This document shows positions 45,201-56,169 of a DNA stretch of 64,000 nucleotides, piece after piece (position 1 is the first letter of the stretch; every line of letters begins with the position of its first letter). The notes under the pieces are model-generated. The model saw nothing but the letters and a program-made list of their open reading frames with translations. It did not search any database and was not told the DNA's origin. Made by a program: the position numbers and the translations under genes. Origin of the DNA: Saccharum officinarum (taxonomy: Eukaryota > Streptophyta > Magnoliopsida > Poales > Poaceae); contig CM036225.1 in the NCBI GenBank assembly GCA_020631735.1, positions 69,366,662 through 69,430,661 of the forward strand. Direction: 5' to 3'.

Positions 45201-47099
45201 AGGATCTATTAAATTCTTACAGAATTTAAACATCTCATGCCAGATCCATATTTTTCTAAAATACTACACATCATGTAGACCCTAATAAAATTTATCTCAT
45301 GATTTTTGGATCGTTAAAACCCTAGATCTATATTTTTCCAACTTGTACAAAAATCAGTGACAAAATAATAAAAATGAATTTCATTTCGGATGACTGGGCC
45401 GGCCCGGAAAAACTCGGCCCACACTCGCGCGCGCGTGGCCCGCTCAGCGCCCCCGCCCGCGCGCGACACTGACGGGCGGGCCCCCGCGGTCAGTGACTGG
45501 AGGTAGGGGAGGCGGAGACCCGCGAGCTCCGACGAGCTCGAGCTCGCCGGAGAAGAGCTCGCTCGGCCAATTGAGCACCGCCTCGTGTTCTCCGTCACCC
45601 GGTGCGTCGATTGGTGCTCGTGGAATGGATGGGGATGGGGTGGAAGGGTTGTCACCGCGAGCGGCGGCCGGTGATGTCCGGTGGCGGCGCACCGTCGCCG
45701 GTGAGGATATACGGTGCGGTCTAGGCTCGGTACGAGCTTCACCGAAGCTAGGCGGATCCATTTTGCTAGGAAGGGAGGATGGAGAGAGACCCGAAGCACC
45801 CCGACCACGGTGAGGTCCCATGGCGGGCTCCGGCGACCCCTCGAAGACGGGGAAGAAAGCAATGCGGCTCACCTTGAGTCAAATCGCTGGCTTCGGTGGG
45901 TCAGGGAGATGGAGGGTGGTGAGGCGGAGGGCTTGGCGAGGTCTAGCGGCCGGTGATGCGGTGTAGCTCGCGCTTGAGCTCGCCGGAGAAGAACGGCAAT
46001 GGCGGCTCGGTTTCGGTGATCTTGGCAACTGGAAGAGAGGGGGCGGAGGAATGGAGGCCGGCTCGCGCGTCGTGGCGTCTTGAAGGCGTCGCGGCCTGAC
46101 TGGTGGGGCCAGGGCCGGCGTACGGGCGCCACCGCGCCTCCACGCGTCGACGACGGCCTGTGGCCGGTCGGCCACTCTGACGCTGACGAAACTGAATCGG
46201 TGAATGGTGACCTCGATGACCGACTGACAGAGCGACTTCCACGATGATTATCTCCCAAACCGGTTCGAATTAGTCGAAGATGATTACACCAATTTTGTAG
46301 AGCTACATGAGGTCTACAAGTTTGTCAATTGGAGTTTGGGCTGGTTCGGCCTAGATTTGAAACTACAAGGCTCCAAAGTGGGTCACCCGAAAACTGAAAC
46401 TTAGTTTCAGTCACTATGCCGACTGAAACCCTAACTTCAAGACATTATATCTCCTAAACTATTGAGAACCAGGTGATGGTGATATTGACAATGTTGTAGA
46501 GCTATGTGTGGACAACAACTTTGTCAATTGGCTCAAAGATTGGTTTGGCCTAGTTTGTGAGTTACAAGTTGCTAAAGTGAGGTACAGTGAAACTGAAAAG
46601 TCCAATTTCCAGACTTAGAATTTTTCTAAGTGTTGATCACCACTCAAGCTGACTTGTGGGCCATTTTTGAGCATGCTCTGGTCATTTTCATGAGATGGCC
46701 ATATTAGAACTTTTGTTCCTCATGAAATTCTCTACAACTTTACTTAAGGGTGCTCTTCCATGCAAGGTCTCTAAATTAGACTTTTTAATTGGTCAAACTA
46801 GGGCCTTCTAGGGTCAAATGGTGGTCAAACTTCTCTTGGAGGGCAATTTAGTAATTTTGGTCAACATGAACCTTGTTCCAAATGTTACCCTAAGTATAAC
46901 TAAGGTGTTGTAGGTCATGATTGGCTACCTTACCTTTTTGTTACACCAACTATCAATACTTCATGAAATAATTCAAATAAACCCCAGAACTACCACATGT
47001 GTTGCATCACATGAAATAACAAACATGAATGATGCATGCTTATGCTTATGCAAATGCAAATGCAATGCAATTATGGAGCTAAACACTTGAGGTGTTACA
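42261..47099 (-). mobile_element. 5' LTR of element 2
   Basis: A 4839-bp partner of 30983-35813, with the same ends and the same GC-rich block (45370-46260). It holds the splice-donor-like GGGTAAGT (42723-42730, minus), 1.24 kb upstream of the accessory ATG and 2.5 kb upstream of gag. The right flank (CTTTT) does not repeat the left flank of the element (GTATG), so no target duplication is visible. Confidence 0.9.
42723..42730 (-). promoter_or_regulatory. Candidate 5' splice site in the element 2 LTR
   Basis: GGGTAAGT on the minus strand, a consensus plant donor. It is preserved at the matching place in LTRs of elements 1 (20697, 30937), 2 (31444), 3 (48125) and 4 (56644), usually in the context CGGGTAAGTCT. 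Confidence 0.55.
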
Positions 47100-47592
47100 C
47101 TTTTCTTTCTCTATCTCCTCAATCGCTTCATCCTTGCTTCAAACTTTGCTAACCATAAAGTGTAGAACTTTGTACAAGTGTGTTAGCATTTTTCAAAGCA
47201 TTTTACAAAGAGTCAAAGTTAACATACTAAGTTCCTAAATGCCCGCATGCAAGAACAATATCACCTAGTGGCACTCGATAACCACTTAGCTAAAGATTTT
47301 CTCTCTTTATAGTACGACTATCGATTCTAAATGTGATCACACTCTCTATAGTGTCTTGATCACCAAAAACAAAACATATCTTATACATTTGCCTTGATCT
47401 CCTTGGTTTTGTTTTTCTTTTTTTTCTTTTTCAAGTTAGAGCTTGATCATCATCATCTCATGTCCATCTTTAACTTTATGGACCTCATCTTGCTCCATCA
47501 CTTGGATTAGACCACCTTGTCTAGTTCACACACTTAGATCAAAGGTTAGTCCTAGGTTTCATCAATTATCCAAAACCAAACTAAGTCTTTCA
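47100..47592. mobile_element. Tail of a TGAAAG-family LTR
   Basis: Shares the Ctctctttatagtacgacta stretch (47304 region) and the ...CTTTCA end with the solo LTR at 48789-50708. The beginning is missing because element 2 borders it on the left. Coding content: none seen. Confidence 0.6.
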
Positions 47593-48788
47593 TTGGTCTC
47601 ATAGTCAGGCAGGCTTATACCATTACGCTCATGAGCAGAATTGTCATAGAACCTCCTAATTATGATGGCCCACATGTACCTGTCATCGTCATAATGACCT
47701 CTGACAGCCGTACTTATGTTCCTCATAACTTAAAGGCCTACTTTCCTCCGAACAGGATCCAATCACAGGAGTATTGCAATATTACAATAGTTTATTCAAA
47801 ATATCATCAGTAGAGTAGCGCAGTTTCCAAAGTAAATACCATCGTAAAGTAGCGGAAGTCTTACAATAACTTAAGTTTACAGACCACAGTTTCCAAACTT
47901 CCAACCTTAAGTAGCATTATTACAAATCGGTAGTAGGGAAGTATCAGTAGTAACTTTATTACAAACACACAAACGAAGTGCCTTGCCCAGAGGCCACACA
48001 GTCTACTCGTCGTCACTTTCTTCAGCCACAACGGTCATGCAACAAGGCTCAAAGCAGACTTGTTCATGAATCACACCTACAACAAGGGGTTTAACAAACT
48101 CTGAGTACAAGAGTACTCAACAAGACTTACCCGACTAAAAAAAGACTCCAAGGACATGCTAGCTTTAGGGAATCAAGGTACGGGTATTCAAGAATCAAAA
48201 TTTCTTTTGTAGAAAAGCTTACTAAAGTAAGTCCTTACCTTCAATATTTTACTTTTACCATTGATGGTTCATTAACCAATTCTAAGTGATCCTAATCTAG
48301 ATCAAAGTAATTCTCATCAAGACCTTTCTTATTCTCTTTCAATTCTAGTTCTTAACTACGATGTTGGTGCAAGGCCAAGACTCCTTTCTCATGGAGCAAC
48401 GACGATTCGAACCGCTTCATTTACCCAGCTGGAAATTCCTAACCACACGACATATGTAGAACCGAATCTTGCATATATCAACTCTTACCTAAGTAACCCA
48501 AAAACAGAACGTGTCCATCGCCACCCGAGAGTACAGTACTCCTCGAACCCGGCCCAATTCTAGCCCCGAGGGTACACGCTACTCTCGCCATCTCTCCACT
48601 CCCAGTGCGAGGTTAGACGTTCTCATAATGGATTAGTCGAAGTAAGGCTTACCCGACATGGGTACATGGCCAGTACTAATAAAAACTCCATGACGCGAGG
48701 GCCAACAACGTATGGTCCTTAACTGATAAGGCAGAAACACTATATTGAGACTCCTTTCTCAATGCAAGTTAGCAGTGGTTAAACCACC

Positions 48789-50708
48789 TGAAAGGTCTTG
48801 ATGGCTAGAGGGGGGTGAATAGCCTTTTAAAAAATTCTACAAAGATAAGCTAAACAAGTTTATCAATATAACAAATAGCGAGATGCGTGTTTTGCTTAGC
48901 CTATGGGGTGTTTGCAAGCCACCTAACTAATTCATAATTCTAGTATATTTGCACTCAACCGCACAAGTCAAACCAAGAAGGTAACTACAACTAGCAAGCT
49001 ACACAAAGGAGCTACTCTAGCAAAGCTAACTAGCTAGCAAAGATAACTAAGAAGGTAATGCGGAGTTGAGTTAGGAGAGTTTCACCGAGGGGCGAAGTAT
49101 TGAGCCAACCAATATGATCAACAATGAATACCAAGACAACCGAACACCGGAATCAATCAATCAAAATATGCAAGGGATGACACGAAGATTTATCACGAGG
49201 TTCACGTGCTTGCTGGCACGCTAGTCCCCGTTGTGTCCCTCTTCACCACGTGGTTCGATGGCTAATCGGTCTCACACCGAGCCTCTCAAAGGGCACCACA
49301 AGAACCTACCAAATGGCAAAAGGTTGCAAATGACACGAGCAATTCACTAATGTTGTCTTTGGCGCTTCGTCGAGGTAGGCACAAACCCCTCACAATCACC
49401 GGAGGTGGCCAAGAACAATCACCAACCCTTGCCAACGCCTCCAAGCTGCTCCAAGCCGTCTAGGTGGTGGCAACCACCAAGAGAAACAAGAATCCCGCAG
49501 TAAATCAACCACCAAGTACCAACTAGATGCAATCTCACAATGCAAATGCACTTAGATCACTCAATCTCACTTCAAATATGCAAAGAAGCAAGAGAGATGA
49601 GTAGGAGGGGAGTTGCTTAGCTCAAAGTGCTCACAAGTATGTCAAATATCCAAGAGAGAGAGCCTTGAGCCGGTCAACGAGTATTTGTAGATGTACCCCT
49701 TCGAATATAGCCGTTAGGCACTTGAAAACGCTGCAGTCGCGCTGACCGGACACGCTAGTCGCGTGGACCGGACGCGCCGATCGCACAGCGCCTACGCCGC
49801 GAAGAACTGACCGGACGCGCTCGTCGCCTGGACCGGACACCCGAAGTATGACCGGACGCGCTGGTCCCGTAATGGACTAGACGCGCTGGTCAAGCCTGAG
49901 CCACGCTCCAATGAAACAGCGACCGGACGCGCTGCAGAACTGACAAGACACCACAGTACCAGCGTCCGGTTGGAGTCCAGTAAGCTCCCTCAACGACCGG
50001 ACGTGTCTGGTCGACAGTGACCGGATGCGCCACCGCGTCCGATCAAAAAACTAAGACACGCGCAGACACTGAACACTGACCGGACACGTCCGGTCAAACA
50101 GAGACCGCGTCCGGTCTAGCGTCCGGTCACCTCTTTAACCTCCGTTCGCCTCTGTTTCTTTTCTGACTTCCGGCGTAGTGGAAAATAGTCGTTTCAACTC
50201 CTCGAAAACGCCTGAATTTGGCCTCGCAAACTCGGCGGGAGGGAGAGAGAGACACAAACTCTCTCTACCGCTTAAACTCCAAGGCCATCGCAAAAAGTGC
50301 TAATACCACCAAGTGATCACGTCATGTGCGAGTGTGTTAGCATTTTCACAATCATTTTTCGAGGCGTTATTAGTTCTATCCAAATGCATATGATTATGAA
50401 ATGCACACCTAGAGGCACTTAGGAGTTCAATAGCCGTGTCATTCCTCTCTTTATAGTACGACTATCTATCCTATAATATAACCACACCCACTGGGCATCT
50501 TGGTTACTAAAACGCAACCCTTAAGCATATACCTTTGTCTTGATCACATAGGGTTGCATCCAAATCCTAGTGTGGCCACCATGATCACCATGTCCATCTT
50601 ACCACCAACCTTGGAATGTACTAATCATCATATACTACATACAACTTAGGCATAGGATTAGTACTTAGGTATTGTCACTAATTACCAACACCAAACATAG
50701 GACTTTCA
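48789..50708. mobile_element. Solo LTR of a TGAAAG...CTTTCA family
   Basis: A 1920-bp sequence starting TGAAAGGTCTTGATGG and ending GGACTTTCA, flanked by a perfect 5-bp duplication CCACC (48784-48788, 50709-50713). No internal domain, primer-binding site or coding region, so it is a solo LTR or a small non-autonomous element. 49740-50130 contains about 11 quasi-repeats of GACCGGACGCG. Confidence 0.85.
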
Positions 50709-52484
50709 CCACCCGCCCGATCTTACAAGTTCATTCTCATATTTCAATATTCATTAAGTATGACATCATGGCCATGTAAATATTCATTTAAAAAGCTTAA
50801 CTCATAAGCATAGCGAAGCATACTACGCATTTTCAGTAAAACAGGTATCAAGGTTGATATCGCAATAAACAAGGATGACAATGCAGCAATTGGATTACCA
50901 CTCAACTCCTAAGTACTTAATGCAGTAAACCATAGTATAAATAATAAATATTTGTAAAACTCAAGGTTGGGTTTAAATGCACCGGGGCTTGCCTTGCTCT
51001 GACGAGATGGCTAACTCGGGCTCAAAGACTCCGACTTCCGGTCCAGAACCCATCGAAGACAGCTCTTCTTCGAAAACGTCGACTTCTTCGAAAGCGGGAA
51101 CTACACGAGCATATAACATGTTTTAACATGATAGGGTGATAAACATGATGCTTGATGATGATATGCCACGGTTTACGACTTGAGTATAACTTTCCTTCGC
51201 GGTACAGTCGCAAAATAGTAAAACCTACTAACTAATAGCGATAACTTAAGCGACACTAATGTTTCTTACCAAACATGTTACTAACGAGCTTAATCATGAA
51301 ATTAAGGCGCCAAAGATCACCAAGAAATAGTGACCCAAGGTCATCACTCAATCAAAAAGGGCACACAACACTTAAAGTTATCAAGTTAACATTTATTTAA
51401 ACATTTGATTAATTAGGGCATAATTAATATTAGATCAAACTTCATCTAAATGAGCTTAAAATTTTTCTATAGATTAATCATGGCCTAAAACAGTGTTAAA
51501 ATAAATTTCATGATTTTTGGATTAATATTTTAATTACTAAAATTCGTGGAAGTTGCATTTAATATTTAATTGAACTAATTAAATAACTTACAAAAAGTAA
51601 TCAAATTTAGCATTTAATATTTTTCCTAATTAGTTTATACCTTGAAAAGCTTACACAAAAATTTTCACTATTTTTGGAGCTCCACATAATTTCTAATGAA
51701 ATAAACAAATACAAATACTATTCATATTTTTGAAAAAGAAAAACAAAATTTGTCGATCGGGTCGACTCCTCCGTTCTCCCTTCGGCTCGGCCCAACCGCG
51801 CGGCCTGCTCGCGTGCTCGCGCCGACACTCGCCCACGTGGCCAGCAACGCGCGCGGCCCAGCAACCCATCCTAGCCGCGCCCGCGCCCGCACTCCCTCTC
51901 TCTCTCGCTGACGACTCCTCCCTACCTGTCATCCCCTTCCTCCGCTCTCTCCCGCGACCCGGCCATGTCCGCACGGGCGCCGGCCGATGATCATGACGTC
52001 GGTCGCCCAACTAACTTGACCAAAACGATCTACACCACCCCGCGAACCCACTATGCCATACTACAGCTAAGCTCGAGCTCTGGCGACCCCTCATCGATGA
52101 CGATGGCGGACCAAGGTCGACGGTGAGCCGCAAAAACGTGTCCCCGATGGAGTAGTGACTAAATTAACATGAGGAAAACGTTCAGGGGCTCACAGCGATC
52201 ACGATGGTGCTCTCGGTGATGACAGAGACGAACTAGAGTGGCCTAGCCACGTGAGGGCGGTGGTGGCGGTGCTCCGACCGGACGTGGGGAAGACGGCGGC
52301 TATCCAGGTGCTTCGGGCAGTAGAGGTGGGTGTGAGTGGTTGGGGAGATGCGCGGGAGCGAGGCGATTGTGGTGAAGCGTTTTGCGTGGCCGGAGGTGGC
52401 TCGATGGAGGCGACGGCGAGCGGCGGAGCTGCGGTGGCGGTGGAAATGGAGAAAAAGAAAAAATACGCGCGGTAACGGTGCTCT

Positions 52485-52493
52485 CCTTTTATA
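52485..52493 (-). promoter_or_regulatory. TATA box of element 3 LTR
   Basis: TATAAAAGG on the minus strand at the edge of the GC-rich block, in the sense orientation of the element. Confidence 0.5.
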
Positions 52494-53706
52494 GGGCGAC
52501 GAACACGACCTCAAGACGACGTGTGGCTCATCGTGAACTCACTGAAGCCAACGCTAGCGGTCGAAGGCACGCCTGGAAGCTGGCCAAAGGCCATGGCGGC
52601 TGCCCGGCGCCCATGCCGCGCGGTGCCCTGCTCTGATTCGCCGAGTACTATAGCTTCCCCCCCCAATTTTGCAATTTCAAACTATTTTATCAAACTACTC
52701 CCAAATTCATGTAGCAACTTGAAAAATTCCCAAGATATGAAATCTTTATAATTTCAAGCTCTACAAGTTTTGTATTGAACACTTTTCCAAATTCGAACTG
52801 GATTTTGAAATTTGAGTTTAAAATCAAAAGGGGACACTTTTTGGAAATTTAGTAATTTAGAAATTACTTTGGATTTTGTATTGAAACTTCAAAAACTCCA
52901 AACACCAAAGTTGTATATCTAGCCAAGACCTACAACTTTGCTATTCAAACCATTTTCAAATTCTGCCTCTATTTTGAAATTTGAGTTTGGGGATAAAAAG
53001 GGTCAAATTTGAAATTTGCTTATTTTCAAAATTGCTCCACATTTTACACTAAAACTTTGCAAACTCAAAACACCGGAGTTGTAGCCCTTGAAAAGTTCTA
53101 TAAACTTGGTTTTAAACTTTTTCCCAAATTTTGCTTAGATTTTGAATTATTTCAAAAGGGGTAAAACCAGGGTTTTGAATTTTAGGGTTTTTGGAGGAAT
53201 TTCCAATTGAAATTTGTTGCTACCTTAATTGGTGATTATTTAATGATCAAACCATCACCCAAGTGCATCATTGAGTCAATTATCACATAGTTGACCAAAT
53301 GCCACTCTTGGTTGACCAATTTAGCTTTTTGAGAATCTTTTAATAATTTCCCCAAATTTGAATTCAAATTCGAATCGAAAAACTCGCGACAAGTTTTGGA
53401 TTCCAACTCAAACTCAAACTTGGAGCTTCATTTTACGTGTTGAACTTGAGTTCATACCCTACACTTGACACTAGTGTGTAACACAGTCACACACCTCAAA
53501 TTACACAGGGCATGGACTAAGTATTTGCGATGGTATTCAAAATTAGGGTTTTCGGTTCGAATCACACCACTGAGAAGCACATCCAACCTAGAAAGGTAAA
53601 CTCATTTTAGTTAATGCATAACAGGGTTGACCTAATCATGGATGCTTTGCAATGCAATATGATGACATGGCAGGTTAATTAGCAACCATAACACCTGAGG
53701 TGTTAC

Positions 53707-53743
53707 AGCCCTTCCCCCTTAAAGAAATCTCGTCCCGAGATTT
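53707..53743 (-). other. Polypurine tract and perfect hairpin, element 3
   Basis: AAGGGGGAAGGG next to the LTR, and AAATCTCGTCCCGAGATTT at 53725-53743 (8-bp stem, TCC loop), identical in structure to element 2. Confidence 0.65.
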
Positions 53744-53856
53744 AAAGCCTTGAGTTAAGTAATGGAAAAGGAAACGTGTCAAGCAAACACGTTCAGAACT
53801 TGTCTACAAACATGTAGGGGGTTTTTCTACATTACAAAAAATTTGAAAAGGACATG

Positions 53857-56169
53857 TTACAATTTAGAGAAGAAATTGCAACCTAGATAGAAGCAAAGAA
53901 CTCGGGGGAAATTCTCTAACTGAAAATCTTTAGATTCCCACGTGGCTTCCTCTTCTGAATGTTGATCCCATTGTATCTTGTACCATTTGATTGTTCTACT
54001 TCGGGTAACACGATCCTTTCGATCCAAAACTCGAACATGATATTCAGAATATGTTAAATCAGGCTCAAGTTCAACTCTATCAACATCAACAACTTGATCA
54101 GGCACTTGAAGACACTTCTTCAATTACGATACATGAAATACATTGTGCACGGCTGATAGTTGTTTAGGAAACTTTAATCTATATGCCACCTTTCCACATT
54201 TTTCAATGATTTGGAATGGTCCAATATAACGTGGTGCGAGTTTGCCCTTGACTCCAAATCGAGTAACTCCTTTCATGGGTGACACTTTCAGATAAACATA
54301 ATCTTCCACTTTAAACATCAAGGGTCTATGCCTTTTGTCAGCATAACTCTTTTGTCGAGACTGAGCAAATTTTAAACTCTTTTGAATCTGCTTGACTTTT
54401 TCTTCTGTTTTCTTTACCTGATCAACTCCATAAAACCATCTTTCTCTCGGTTCTGACCAGTTCAATGGAGTTCTGCATCTACGGCCATACAATGCTTAAA
54501 ACGGTGCCATTTTGATACTCTCTTGATAACTATTATTATAGGAGAATTCTGCTAACGATAAACATTCATCCCATTGATCTTGATAAGTGAGAGCACAAGA
54601 TCTCAACACATCTTCTAGAATCTGATTTACTCTTTCAGTATGTCCCCAAGTTTGTGGATGATAAGCTGTGTTGTAAAGAAGTTTAGTACCTAATGACTTT
54701 TGAAATTGTTTCCAGAATTGCGAAACAAACTGAGTACCCCTGTCGGTAACAATTGTTTTGGGTATTCCATGCAAACTCATAATCCGGGCAACATAGATTT
54801 TTGCATATCTAGATGCTCTATAGTCAGTCTTCACAGGTATAAAGTGAGCGGTTTTAGTCAAATGATCCACAATAACCCAAATTGAATCAAAGCCTCTTGA
54901 GGTCTTGGGTAAACCAGTAATAAAATCCATACTGATATCTTTCCACTTCCAAGATGGAATGGGCAAGGGTTGTAACATTCCTGCTGACTTCAAATGTTCA
55001 ACCTTCACTCTACGACAAGTGTCACACTTGGCAACATACTTAGCAATCTCAATTTTCATTTTAGTCCACTAGAATCTCTGTTTCAAATCCTGATACATCT
55101 TATTACTCCCTAGATGAATAGAAAACCTTGTATTATGTGCTTCATCAAGAATGAGCTAACATAACTCTAGAACTTTTGGGACCACTAACCAGTTCTTGAA
55201 CCACAACACATCTGTGTCATCATTACTAAAATCTGTCTGTTGACCTGTTCTAACTTTTTCTTTGATGTGGGCTATACCGGAATTCTTTCTCTGAGCAGAT
55301 ATAATCTGATCCTTGATTGTTGATTCCACAGTGACATTGGTCAACTGACCTTGTTGGACTATTTCAATATTCAACTTTTCCAATTCATAACACAAACTAT
55401 GATCCATTGGCTTCACAGTCATACAATTGCAATGATTCTTTCTACTGAGTGCATCAGTAACAATATTTGCTTTTCCAGGGTGATAGTGCACTTCTGGATC
55501 ATAATCCTTTATTAACTCAAGCCACCTTCTTTGCCTCATATTCAGTTCTAACTAAGTAAAAATATACTTCAAGCTTTTGTGATCTGTATAAATATGACAA
55601 GTATTACCCAACAAGTAATGACGCTAGTTTTTCAATGCATGAACTACAGCTGCTAGTTCAAGATCATGAGTTGGATAATGCTCTTCGTGACGCTTCAACT
55701 ATCTCGAGGCATAAGAAATGACTCTGCCTTCTTGCATTAATACACAACCAAGGCCAATACCAGAGGCATTATAGTATACATCAAATGGCTTTTCTATATC
55801 CGGTTGTGCTAAAACTAGAGCAGTTATCAGTGACTTCTTTAGAATTCTAAAAGCCTTCTCACATTCTGGAGACCAGATGAACTTGGTTTGATTTTTCTGC
55901 AATTCCGTGATTGGCTTGGCTACTTTTGAAAAGTCAGGTATGAATCGACGGTAATAACCCGCCATTCCCAGAAAACTTTGGACTTCATGAACTGAGATTA
56001 TTGGTTTCCAATTCAAAATATCTTTCACCTTACCAGGATCAACTGCTACTCCCTTAGCTGACAACACATGTCCTAAAAATTGTACTTCCTTTAACCAAAA
56101 CTCATATTTACTAAACTTGGCATACAGTTGATGATATCTCAGACGAGTCAGAACAACTCTGAGGTGCTC
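53857..56169 (-). pseudogene. Pol pseudogene of element 3 (RT end to chromodomain)
   Basis: Minus-strand pol remnant entering in RT at [10 protein letters not shown] (about 56165), where element 4 interrupts it. It continues through RNase H (the DVYCDASG motif reads DVYYNASG, so the catalytic Asp is Asn), the integrase zinc region, VDHLTKTAHF and TDRGTQF with E of TERVNQ, and ends in a chromodomain-like stretch (TIKWYKIQW, EEATWE, near 53960). Stops and frame breaks occur near 55698, 55540, 55155, 55065, 54493 and 54123. The sequence is more diverged from element 2 than element 1 is, so it is an older or different lineage. The rest of RT, protease and gag would lie beyond element 4, outside the window. 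Confidence 0.85.

Larger units (their letters stand above)
47642..53706 (-). mobile_element. 3' LTR of element 3 (interrupted)
   Basis: Plus-strand start TGTCATAGAACC, end GGTGTTACA with polypurine tract and hairpin on the right. About 4.1 kb once the solo LTR (48789-50708 plus TSD) is removed. GC-rich block 51750-52640. A TATA box (TATAAAAGG, minus, 52485-52493) lies in it. Splice-donor-like GGGTAAGT at 48125-48132. The start position is a best guess because the partner LTR is outside the window. Confidence 0.7.

Noticed and set aside
18847..47104. CTTTT on the left of LTR B (18847-18851) and on the right of element 2 (47100-47104) as one target duplication
   Set aside because: The two ends belong to different LTR families and the right flank does not resume the copia sequence. 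A T-rich 5-mer match can be chance.
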